DNA from: CANNDT01 sp945876205
GTDB taxonomy: Bacteria > Acidobacteriota > Vicinamibacteria > Vicinamibacterales > UBA2999
NCBI GenBank assembly: GCA_947503365.1
Contig: CANNDT010000071.1
Coordinates: 1 to 22,850, forward strand
DNA: 22,850 nt
Reading direction: 5' to 3'
A model generated the notes under the pieces. That model was given only the letters and a program-made list of their open reading frames with translations. It was not told the origin of the DNA and did not search any database. Positions 9,384 to 16,362 of the stretch are shown in pieces. The translations under genes were made by a program, and so were the position numbers. Numbering within the stretch: position 1 is the first letter of the stretch; the number at the start of each line of letters is the position of its first letter.

Positions 9384-11051
9384 CTAGAAGCTGTTTAGCA
9401 GGTGATTTGTGACTTGCCGGAGCAAGGCCGCGTTGCGCGCGGGGAGATCGAGATGCAACGCGCGGCGACCTGCACGATCGAGGGACTGGAAGTCGCCGGC
9501 CGCTTGAGCCATCTCCAGGACACCGAAGGAATAGGGTTCGCCGGGGATGTCCAGGTCATCGGCCGCTGGGGCCGTCACCACGATAAACACGCCGGTGTTG
9601 GGACCGCCCTTGTGGAGTTGACCGGTGGAGTGGAGATAGCGCGGTCCATATCCAACCATGGTTGCGCAGCGCGTCCTCCTGGCGACCGCCGTGCGGAATT
9701 CGTCGAGCACCGCGGCGAACGGCGTATCATCCGGCGGCAGGTAGACGAGCAGGCCGAAGTAGTCGCCCGGCTTCAGCAGCCCGAGAAACGAGGTCGGTGA
9801 GCCTCCCGACAGTGCGTCCTGCGCCGCGTGAGACAGCGTGATGCGCGCGCCCTCGACTGCCGCATGGGGTTCGGGAACCGGGAGCCGGCCTTCCGACGTA
9901 TAGGTAGTCAGCAATGCGCGGGTCGCGTCCTTCGCCTGCTGCACGTTCGGCTCATCGAACGGATTGATATCCAGCAGGAACCCGGCTGTGGCGGTTGCGA
10001 CTTCCCATCTGAAAAATTCGGCCCCGAGCGCGAGCGTGTTCGGCATCGTCAGTGTGTCGACCGGCGCTCCCGTACTGCGCGCCCGCTCGATCACCTCGGC
10101 GGGTGCACCGGCGCCGCTCATCTCGATCGCGACGACCGCGCGATCGCTGCCGAAGGGAACGTCGAAGGACTCGCCGGCGATCGGGACGACGCCCTTGCCT
10201 TGCTTGCCGGTGCTCTCGGCGACGAGCTGCTCGACCCACAGACCGAACGGCTCGAGTGGTGCCGGCATCAGCAGCGTCAGCTTGTCGCGGCCTGAGCGCG
10301 TCGCCGCGGCCATCAGCGCGCCGAGCGCGAGTCCAGGGTTGGCCTTCGGATCGCTGTGGCGACACGCGTTGGCCATCTCGCGCGCCGAGGCGATGAGCGC
10401 GTCGACGTCGATGCCCATGAGAGCCGCCGGGACGAGGCCAAAGAAGGAGAGCGCCGAATATCTCCCGCCGATATCGGTCGGATTGATGAATACCTCGCGA
10501 AACCGCTCGTCTCGTGCGCGCTGGTGGAGCGCGGTGCCTTCGTCGGTGATGGCGATGAAGCGTGAGCCGACGTCGGTAACCCCCGCCGCGCGGATCCGCC
10601 GCTGCGCCTCGGCGGTCATGACGTTGGGCTCGATCGTCGAGCCTGACTTGCTGGCGAGCACGAACAGGGATGTCGCGGCCGACGCGAGCGCTTCGCGAAC
10701 GGCGTCGGGATCGGTCGAATCGAGCACCCGGAAACGGGGGAATCCTGGCGCCACGCCAATCACGCGGCGGAGCACCTCGGGCGCCAGGCTCGAACCGCCC
10801 ATCCCGAGCAGCACGATGTCGGTCAGGCCGTCGTTGCGCACGGCGCTGGCGACCTCACGCAGGCGAGGGAGATGCGGTGTGCCGAACTCGACGGCATCGA
10901 GCCAGCCCAGGCGGTTGGCGATCGATTTCCGTGCGGCGGGATCGTCGGGCCAGACGTCCAGGCGCCGCGACCACAAGGCATCTGCAAAGGCCGAGCGTGA
11001 GAGGCGGTTGAACGCCTGCTCGAGGCCGGCGGCGATTGTGGCGGGATTCAT
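9384..11051 (-). CDS. pgi: Glucose-6-phosphate isomerase
   Basis: 555 residues from ATG. It interconverts glucose-6-phosphate and fructose-6-phosphate in glycolysis and gluconeogenesis, in the cytoplasm. The sugar-isomerase (SIS) signatures are visible: LLGMGGSSLAPEVLRRV near residue 85, LFVLASKSGSTIEPN near 140 and FINPTDIGGRYSALSFFG near 195. The C-terminal half contains VGYGPRYLHSTGQLHKGG, typical of the PGI half of fused transaldolase-PGI proteins rather than of the E. coli type. No transaldolase domain is fused here and no tal gene lies next to it, so this is a stand-alone version of that lineage. It is divergent from tesA across 35 bp and followed by the TPR activator gene. There is no Shine-Dalgarno before the ATG. 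Confidence 0.93.
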   Translation of the reverse strand: MNPATIAAGLEQAFNRLSRSAFADALWSRRLDVWPDDPAARKSIANRLGWLDAVEFGTPHLPRLREVASAVRNDGLTDIVLLGMGGSSLAPEVLRRVIGVAPGFPRFRVLDSTDPDAVREALASAATSLFVLASKSGSTIEPNVMTAEAQRRIRAAGVTDVGSRFIAITDEGTALHQRARDERFREVFINPTDIGGRYSALSFFGLVPAALMGIDVDALIASAREMANACRHSDPKANPGLALGALMAAATRSGRDKLTLLMPAPLEPFGLWVEQLVAESTGKQGKGVVPIAGESFDVPFGSDRAVVAIEMSGAGAPAEVIERARSTGAPVDTLTMPNTLALGAEFFRWEVATATAGFLLDINPFDEPNVQQAKDATRALLTTYTSEGRLPVPEPHAAVEGARITLSHAAQDALSGGSPTSFLGLLKPGDYFGLLVYLPPDDTPFAAVLDEFRTAVARRTRCATMVGYGPRYLHSTGQLHKGGPNTGVFIVVTAPAADDLDIPGEPYSFGVLEMAQAAGDFQSLDRAGRRALHLDLPARNAALLRQVTNHLLNSF

Positions 11052-11060
11052 GGCGAAGGT

Positions 11061-11068
11061 CTTATAAC
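11061..11068. promoter_or_regulatory. Second symmetric -10 element, between pgi and tesA
   Basis: CTTATAAC contains the palindrome TTATAA. On + it reads TATAAC (11063-11068) and on - TATAAG (11066 to 11061). Inferred starts are near 11075 for tesA (ATG 11087) and near 11054 for pgi (ATG 11051). Both genes lack a Shine-Dalgarno. No clear -35 was found. Confidence 0.4.
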
Positions 11069-11086
11069 ATAGTGACTTTACGGCAC

Positions 11087-11779
11087 ATGGTCATTACATT
11101 TCGCGCGTTGTTGTGTGTGTCGGCGCTGGCGACAATTTCGTGCGCCCAGCCTGACGCCGCGTCGGATCGCATTCCGGCCGCTGAAACTCAGCGCGCCGTT
11201 CAGGCGGCCAAGCCGGCCGGACTCCCACGAATCGTGTTTCTCGGCGACAGCCTCACCGCCGGGTACGGGCTCGCGCGAGAGCAGTCCGTGCCCTCGCTCA
11301 TTCAAGCGCGTCTCACCGCGGCGGATTACCGGTACGAGGTGATCAACGCCGGCGTCTCCGGAGACACCTCGGCGGGAGGGTTGAGCCGGCTCGACTGGTC
11401 GCTCGAGGGGGACGTCGACGTGCTCGTCATCGAGCTCGGGGCCAACGACGGCCTCCGCGGCCTTCCGGTGAAAGAGCTGAAGCGCAACCTCACCGAGATC
11501 ATCACGCGCGCAAGACGGCGCGACATCACCGTGATCCTGACCGGAATGGAAGCGCCGCCCAATTACGGGGCGGCCTACACGAGCGAGTTCCGGCAGGTCT
11601 TTCCTGACCTGGCTCGTGAGCAGCAGGTCGTGTTCATCCCCTTCTATCTGGAAGGCGTTGCGGGCAATCCGACCCTGAACATCTCCGACGGCATTCATCC
11701 CAACCCCGCCGGCGCGCGCATCGTCGAGCAGACCATCTGGCGTGCACTCGGGCCGGTGCTCGAGAAGACCGAGCGATGA
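11087..11779 (+). CDS. tesA: TesA-type SGNH/GDSL arylesterase-thioesterase, periplasmic or lipid-anchored
   Basis: 230 residues from ATG at 11087; the frame is open 17 codons further up, but those precede the signal sequence. The N-terminus is an export signal with Cys at about residue 19 in ATISC, a weak lipobox, so the protein may be a lipoprotein whereas the E. coli enzyme is soluble in the periplasm. SGNH residues are all present: S55 in FLGDSLTAG, Gly in NAGVSGDTSAGG, N120 in ELGANDG, and D201 with H204 in DGIHPNPAG. The family hydrolyses acyl-thioesters, lysophospholipids and aryl esters. Its stop overlaps the start of ybbA by 4 nt (ATGA), and ybbP follows, reproducing the known tesA-ybbA-ybbP cluster. 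This suggests TesA acts on material handled by the ABC system. Confidence 0.9.
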   Translation: MVITFRALLCVSALATISCAQPDAASDRIPAAETQRAVQAAKPAGLPRIVFLGDSLTAGYGLAREQSVPSLIQARLTAADYRYEVINAGVSGDTSAGGLSRLDWSLEGDVDVLVIELGANDGLRGLPVKELKRNLTEIITRARRRDITVILTGMEAPPNYGAAYTSEFRQVFPDLAREQQVVFIPFYLEGVAGNPTLNISDGIHPNPAGARIVEQTIWRALGPVLEKTER

Positions 11780-12456
11780 TCGAACTGCGCGGCGTCTCGA
11801 AGACGGTCCAGAGTGGCGACCGTCCACTGACGATCCTGCATCCGCTGTCGCTGACGATCCCGTCAGGGCGCTTTCTCGCGATCGTCGGGCCATCCGGCAG
11901 CGGCAAGTCGACGCTGCTCGGACTACTGGCCGGTCTCGATGCGCCGACGACCGGCGAAATTCTGGTAGACGACGTCGACATCACGAAGCTCAGCGAAGAC
12001 GCGCTGGCAAAGCTGCGCGGCGAGAAGATCGGATTCGTGTTCCAGTTCTTCCATCTCGTCCCGTCGCTCACCGCGTTCGAGAACATCCTGGTGCCGATGG
12101 AGATCGCCGGCCGGCGCGATGCCGTCGGACGGGGACGGCAACTGCTGGACGAAGTCGGTCTCTCCGACCGCGGACATCACTATCCCTCGCAGCTCTCTGG
12201 CGGCGAGCAGCAGCGGGTCGCGATCGCCCGCGCGCTCGCGAACGACCCAGCCTTCGTGCTGGCCGACGAGCCCACCGGCAACCTCGATTCAACGACGGGG
12301 CGCCACATCATGGACCTGCTGCTCGACGTGCGGCGCGTCCGCCGCTCGACGTTGATCCTCGTCACCCATGACGCCGAGCTGGCCGCGTCCGCCGACTCGC
12401 GCCTGGTGCTGCGCGACGGACGGCCGGTCGACACACCCGTCGAGGTGCTGCCGTGA
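11776..12456 (+). CDS. ybbA: ABC transporter ATP-binding protein, LolD/MacB type
   Basis: 226 residues from ATG, overlapping the tesA stop by 4 nt. All nucleotide-binding motifs are intact: Walker A GPSGSGKST (38-46), Q-loop FVFQFFHLVPSLTAFENIL, signature LSGGE (140-144), Walker B with catalytic Glu in VLADEPTGNLD, and the His switch in LVTHD. The FFHLVPSLTA and PTGNLD wording is typical of the MacB/LolD/FtsE group, which work as mechanotransmitters with FtsX-like permeases rather than as ordinary importers. The partner permease follows at once with a 1-4 nt overlap. The predicted complex is two ATPase subunits with the ybbP product in the inner membrane, with TesA outside. Confidence 0.93.
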   Translation: MIELRGVSKTVQSGDRPLTILHPLSLTIPSGRFLAIVGPSGSGKSTLLGLLAGLDAPTTGEILVDDVDITKLSEDALAKLRGEKIGFVFQFFHLVPSLTAFENILVPMEIAGRRDAVGRGRQLLDEVGLSDRGHHYPSQLSGGEQQRVAIARALANDPAFVLADEPTGNLDSTTGRHIMDLLLDVRRVRRSTLILVTHDAELAASADSRLVLRDGRPVDTPVEVLP

Positions 12457-15017
12457 TGTTCGTCGTCCGCATGGCGATGCGTGAAATCCGCGCATCGTGG
12501 CAGCGGCTCCTGTTCTTCTTCGTCTGCATCGCGATCGGCGTCGGGTCGATCGTGGCGCTGCGCTCGGTCATCCAGAGCGTCCGCGTGGCGCTGGCGGGGG
12601 AGGCGAGATCGCTGCTCGCATCCGACGTCATGATCACCAGCAACCGTCCGTGGTCGGAGAAGGTGCTCGCGTCGTTGCGCTCCGAAGAGCGGGCCGGCCG
12701 GATCACCGCGCGATCCGAAGCGACCGAGATCCCGACGATGGTGAGGCCGGCGGATCCGGCCAAGCCGGGCACGCGGATGGTGGAGCTTCGCGCCATCCAG
12801 CCGGGATTTCCTTTCTATGGATCGCTGACGCTCCGCGACGGACCGTACTCGCATGCGCTGCTGGAGAATCATGGCGCGCTGGTGCGGCCGGAGCTGCTGA
12901 CGCAGTTCGGGCTGTCGCCCGGCGACCGCATCCTGATCGGCACGCAGTCGTTCGAGATTCGCGGCGTCATCACCGCCGAGCCCGGGCGCCGGCTTGGCGC
13001 ATTCACGCTCGGTCCGCGCGTGATCGTCGATCAGGCCGATCTGGCGGGGACGGGCTTGCTCGCCTTCGGCAGCCGCGCGTCGTACCAGCAGTTGCTGCGG
13101 GTGCCCGACGCCGCGGTGGATCCGCTGTCCGAGAACCTGCGGCAGTCGTTCGTCAACGAGTTCGTGGGCGTGCGGTCGTACCGCCGCAGCGAAGACCAGA
13201 TGGGCGAGAACCTGACGCGCGCCGAGAACTATCTCAGCCTCGTCGGACTCGTCGTCTTGATCCTCGGCGGCATCGGCGTCTCGAGCGTCACGCGGGTGTT
13301 CGTGCAGCAGAAGGTCCGCAGCATTGCGATCCTGAAATGCATCGGCTGCACCTCGGGACAGATGCTGGCGATTTACATGACCCAGGTGCTGGTGCTCGGT
13401 TTTGCCGGCAGCGCCCTGGGCGTCGGCCTCGCGGCTGCGGTGATCGCCGCCGTCCCCTCGTTCGTGAGCGGCATCGGCGACACGATCACGGTTGAATACG
13501 GGCTCACCGCCGCGGCCGTCGTGCAGGGGCTGGCGATCGGCCTGCTGGTGTCGCTGCTGTTTTCACTGGTGCCGCTGCTCGAAGTCCGCCACGTCAAGCC
13601 GTCGCTGCTGCTCCGGCAGGACATTCCTTCGTCTCCGACGTTCGACTGGCTGAAGTGGACGGTCACCGGGGTCGTCGCGGCCGCGCTCGTCGGTATCGCG
13701 GCGTGGCAGGCAGGATCGCTGCGCATCGGGCTGATGTTGTCGGGCGGCTTCGTCGGCGTGTCGTTCATTCTCCTGCTGGCCGGCTGGGCGCTGGTGCGCG
13801 CCGTGCAGCCGCTCCGCTACTCGCGCTCCTTTGCCTTGCGGCAGGCGGTGCTGCACATCGCGCGTCCGGGCAACCAGACCCGCGTGATTCTGCTCGCCGT
13901 CGGTCTCGGCACGTTCTTCATCCTCGGCGTCCGGACGCTCCAGACCAACCTGCTGCGCGACTTCGCGATCCAGGCGGGAGAGAACGCGCCCGACATGTTC
14001 CTGATCGACATCCAGCCCGACCAGCGCGATCGGCTTGCGGCGTTCGTGGACGACGCCAACGGGTCGGCGCCGGGACCGAAGGTGATCCCCGTTCTTCGCG
14101 CCAGGGTGGTGGCGGTCAAGGGCCAGGAGATGGAGCTCGATAGCTACCAGGCCGTACGCGGCAGGGGCGGACTCTCGCGTGAGTTCACCGTCACCTACCG
14201 GCCGCAGCTCGAAGCGAACGAACAGATCATCGAAGGGCAGTGGTGGGGCGACGCGCCGCTGCCGGGGGAGCCGGAGGTGTCGATCGAGGAACGCTTCTCC
14301 GATCGCGACAACGACGGAAACTTCCGCCTTGGCTCCCGCATCCGTGTGGGCGATCGCATGAGCTTCGACGTCCTCGGGCGGGTGATCACCGCCAGGGTGG
14401 CCAGCGTTCGTCGCGTCGATTGGCAGGACTTCCGCGCTGGCGGCTTCATGTTCGTGTTCCGCCCCGGCACCTTCGACCAGGCGCCGCACACCTACATCTC
14501 CGCGTTGCAGGGCCCGCGCGATGCCGATGCCCGCGCGAAGATGCAGTCGGACCTCGTGACGCAGTTTCCAAATGTGTCGGTCATCGACCTGAAGGAAATC
14601 CTGCAGACGGTCCAGGAAGTCGTCGGCAAGGTGACGCTCGCTGTGACGGTGGTCGGCGCGCTGGTACTGCTCAGCGGCGCGCTCATCCTGGTTGGCGCGG
14701 TCTCGATGACCAAGTTCCGCCGCGTCTACGAGGCGGCCATCCTGAAGACGCTCGGCGCCAACAGCCGGCTGATCGCCACCATGCTGTTGCTCGAGTACGG
14801 TGTGCTGGGGGCGATCGCCGGCACCGTCGGCGCGCTTGGCGCGATCGCGCTGAGCTGGGGCGTGGCGCGCTACGCGCTGGATCTCCCCTGGCAGGCGACG
14901 CCGATGATCACGATCACTGGCATCATCGCCACCTCGATTCTCGTCGCGACGATCGGCGTGCTCGCCAGCGTCGACGTCCTTCGCCACAAGCCGCTCTCGA
15001 CGCTGCGAGCGGAGTAG
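12453..15017 (+). CDS. ybbP: FtsX-like ABC permease of the TesA-YbbA-YbbP system
   Basis: 854 residues from GTG at 12453 (GTGA overlap with ybbA) or 853 from ATG at 12456; GAGGTG at 12442-12447 serves either. There is an N-terminal transmembrane segment (LLFFFVCIAIGVGSIVAL), a large extracytoplasmic MacB-like domain, then a multi-helix FtsX core (from LVGLVVLILGGIGVSSV). A second extracytoplasmic domain and a second FtsX core (LAVTVVGALVLLSGALILVGAVSMTKF) follow. This is the duplicated layout of E. coli YbbP, near its usual length. VASVRRVDWQDFRAGGFMFVF is a recognisable family segment. The second periplasmic domain holds D617-R-D-N-D-G622, a DxDxDG loop of the kind that binds calcium. The complex probably moves or extracts lipids or other hydrophobic compounds at the inner membrane. 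Confidence 0.9.
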   Translation: MMFVVRMAMREIRASWQRLLFFFVCIAIGVGSIVALRSVIQSVRVALAGEARSLLASDVMITSNRPWSEKVLASLRSEERAGRITARSEATEIPTMVRPADPAKPGTRMVELRAIQPGFPFYGSLTLRDGPYSHALLENHGALVRPELLTQFGLSPGDRILIGTQSFEIRGVITAEPGRRLGAFTLGPRVIVDQADLAGTGLLAFGSRASYQQLLRVPDAAVDPLSENLRQSFVNEFVGVRSYRRSEDQMGENLTRAENYLSLVGLVVLILGGIGVSSVTRVFVQQKVRSIAILKCIGCTSGQMLAIYMTQVLVLGFAGSALGVGLAAAVIAAVPSFVSGIGDTITVEYGLTAAAVVQGLAIGLLVSLLFSLVPLLEVRHVKPSLLLRQDIPSSPTFDWLKWTVTGVVAAALVGIAAWQAGSLRIGLMLSGGFVGVSFILLLAGWALVRAVQPLRYSRSFALRQAVLHIARPGNQTRVILLAVGLGTFFILGVRTLQTNLLRDFAIQAGENAPDMFLIDIQPDQRDRLAAFVDDANGSAPGPKVIPVLRARVVAVKGQEMELDSYQAVRGRGGLSREFTVTYRPQLEANEQIIEGQWWGDAPLPGEPEVSIEERFSDRDNDGNFRLGSRIRVGDRMSFDVLGRVITARVASVRRVDWQDFRAGGFMFVFRPGTFDQAPHTYISALQGPRDADARAKMQSDLVTQFPNVSVIDLKEILQTVQEVVGKVTLAVTVVGALVLLSGALILVGAVSMTKFRRVYEAAILKTLGANSRLIATMLLLEYGVLGAIAGTVGALGAIALSWGVARYALDLPWQATPMITITGIIATSILVATIGVLASVDVLRHKPLSTLRAE

Positions 15018-15038
15018 CCGGAATGCCCACCGGTGTCG

Positions 15039-15047
15039 TGCTAACAT
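15039..15047 (+). promoter_or_regulatory. Extended -10 (TGCTAACAT) before the DksA-like gene
   Basis: TG-C-TAACAT fits an extended -10 and would start transcription near 15054. This leaves a leader of about 24 nt that contains the Shine-Dalgarno GGAGGGAG (15060-15067). No clear -35. It would allow the three downstream genes to be expressed apart from ybbP. Confidence 0.35.
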
Positions 15048-15077
15048 CGCCTGTTGTTCGGAGGGAGTAAGCGCGGC

Positions 15078-15416
15078 ATGGAGATGGAGACCTATCGGCA
15101 GGCGTTGATGGCGAAGCGGGCGGAACTACTCGGCGGAGCCGCGTCGAAGCCGCTTCAGTGGACGATGGAAAACAATTCGGGACGCCAGGGTGACATGGCG
15201 GACCAGGCCAGCGGCACCAACGAAGTTCACATTCAGCTGAAGCTGAAGCAGACCGACGCGAAGATCCTGCAGGCCATCGAAGAGGCGCTGGGCCGCATCG
15301 AGGACGGGACCTACGGCGTCTGCCGCGATTGCGGCGACCCGATTGCGCCACCGCGGCTCAGCGCGATTCCGTGGACCCGCGTCTGCATCACCTGCAAGGA
15401 AAAGCAAAAGGCATGA
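15078..15416 (+). CDS. DksA/TraR-type C4 zinc-finger protein
   Basis: 112 residues from ATG at 15078, preceded by GGAGGGAG; the TTG at 15054 lies before this Shine-Dalgarno and is unlikely to be used. The N-terminal half is helical and charged, consistent with the coiled-coil finger of the family. The C-terminal zinc finger is intact: C82-x-x-C85 in GVCRDCGDPI and C103-x-x-C106 in RVCITCKE, with RLSAIPWTR between. It is shorter than E. coli DksA (151 residues) and closer to TraR/YocK-like proteins. Family members enter the RNA polymerase secondary channel and adjust initiation, often together with ppGpp. Acidic residues occur in the N-terminal half, but I cannot assign the coiled-coil tip with confidence. 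Its TGA overlaps the ATG of the next gene by 4 nt. Confidence 0.88.
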   Translation: MEMETYRQALMAKRAELLGGAASKPLQWTMENNSGRQGDMADQASGTNEVHIQLKLKQTDAKILQAIEEALGRIEDGTYGVCRDCGDPIAPPRLSAIPWTRVCITCKEKQKA

Positions 15417-15916
15417 AGCAGGACGAGCTCCAGAGGCTTCTCGCCGAATTCGCCGCCGATCGCCTGACGCTGCTCCAGCGTCACGAGGCCGGCGCACGAG
15501 TCGTCAGCAACTACGACTTCAACAACACCTACCAGTACGTGATCAGTCGCGAGGAAACGCACGTCACCTGGTTGCAGAATGCGCTGGCCGAGTGTGGCTC
15601 GCCGCTGCCACAACCCTCGAAGACGCTTGCCGTGCCCGCGGTGGGGAAGGCGAAGAAGATCGACGCCGCGTCCTTCCGCGACATTCTCCAGGACGACGTC
15701 GTCCACCTCGGCGCCTTCGTCGAGCTGTGGCGCCCTCGTATCGAATCCGTGACGCACGCGCGTCACCGCACGATGCTCAACGTCGTCATCGGCGAATCGC
15801 TCGAGCACCGCCGCTTGTTCGCGCAGGCCGCCGGCGGCGACGAGAACCTGCTCGGCCGCCGCACCGGCGGGGTGCCGAGAGCAGGCGCCGTGCTTCCCAG
15901 CCGCTGGATGGAATAG
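15413..15916 (+). CDS. Ferritin-like helical-bundle protein, function unknown
   Basis: 167 residues from ATG at 15413 in a 4-nt overlap with the zinc-finger gene, so translational coupling is likely. Helix-rich throughout, with E47-E-T-H50 in ISREETHVTWL (an ExxH pair as in ferritin-like metal sites) and E128-S-L-E-H132 in a later helix. This resembles the two-pair layout of rubrerythrin/ferritin-like proteins, although the second pair has ExxxH spacing and the remaining ligands are not obvious. The last 25 residues (LLGRRTGGVPRAG onward) are basic and probably disordered. No signal peptide. Possible roles are metal binding, oxidative-stress protection or a purely structural bundle. It lies between a stringent-response-type regulator and a folate gene, neither of which explains it. 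Confidence 0.6.
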   Translation: MKQDELQRLLAEFAADRLTLLQRHEAGARVVSNYDFNNTYQYVISREETHVTWLQNALAECGSPLPQPSKTLAVPAVGKAKKIDAASFRDILQDDVVHLGAFVELWRPRIESVTHARHRTMLNVVIGESLEHRRLFAQAAGGDENLLGRRTGGVPRAGAVLPSRWME

Positions 15917-15918
15917 CG

Positions 15919-16362
15919 CTGATTCCGGTTGCGATCGCCCTCGGCAGCAATCTTGGCGACCGCGATCGCTACCTCCTCGACGCCCTCGAGGCGTTGAAGA
16001 GTTCGATCCACGACCTTCGCATTTCCACCTTCCACGACACCGCACCTGTGGATGTGGGCGACCAGCCCAGGTTTCTCAACGCCGCTGCCGTGGGACGGAC
16101 ATCCCTGGCGCCTCGTGCGCTGCTCGATCTGCTTCTCACGGTCGAGCGAGATCTCGGGCGCGAACGCCCCTGTCCGGGCGCGGCCCGCACCGTGGACCTC
16201 GATTTGATTCTGTATGGGGACCGGGTGATCGAAGAGGAGGGACTGGTCGTCCCTCATCCCCGGTTTCGTGAGCGGAGGTTCGTGCTGGAGCCTCTGGCGG
16301 AAGTGGCGCCGGATTGGATCGACCCGGTCACGGGTCGATCCATCAAGGAACTCTGTCGCTAG
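15919..16362 (+). CDS. folK: 2-amino-4-hydroxy-6-hydroxymethyldihydropteridine pyrophosphokinase (HPPK), non-canonical start
   Basis: 147 residues if started at CTG 15919, or 146 from ATT 15922. HPPK transfers pyrophosphate from ATP to 6-hydroxymethyl-7,8-dihydropterin in folate synthesis. Family marks are clear: ALGSNLGDRDRYL (residues 7-19), FLNAAAVGRTSL, the ARTVDLDLILYG block with Mg ligands D93 and D95, and VVPHPRFRERRFVLEPLAEVAPDW. The length fits the family (about 160). In this frame there is no ATG, GTG or TTG between 15781 and the first conserved residue, so initiation must use CTG or ATT, or the base call is wrong. A weak GGATGGA lies at 15906-15912. The start follows the stop of the ferritin-like gene by 2 nt. 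The 3' end overlaps the convergent RND gene by 4 bp. Confidence 0.88.
   Translation: MIPVAIALGSNLGDRDRYLLDALEALKSSIHDLRISTFHDTAPVDVGDQPRFLNAAAVGRTSLAPRALLDLLLTVERDLGRERPCPGAARTVDLDLILYGDRVIEEEGLVVPHPRFRERRFVLEPLAEVAPDWIDPVTGRSIKELCR

Noticed and set aside
13563..15047. A 494-codon open frame on the - strand opposite ybbP
   Set aside because: The composition is mirror-type (Arg, His, Asp, Ala, Glu) with no recognisable domain, while the + strand encodes a clear FtsX-like permease.
15343..15918. In-frame upstream extension of folK to an ATG at 15343
   Set aside because: It would overlap the zinc-finger and ferritin-like genes almost entirely and encode an Arg-rich shadow sequence; HPPK needs no such N-terminus.
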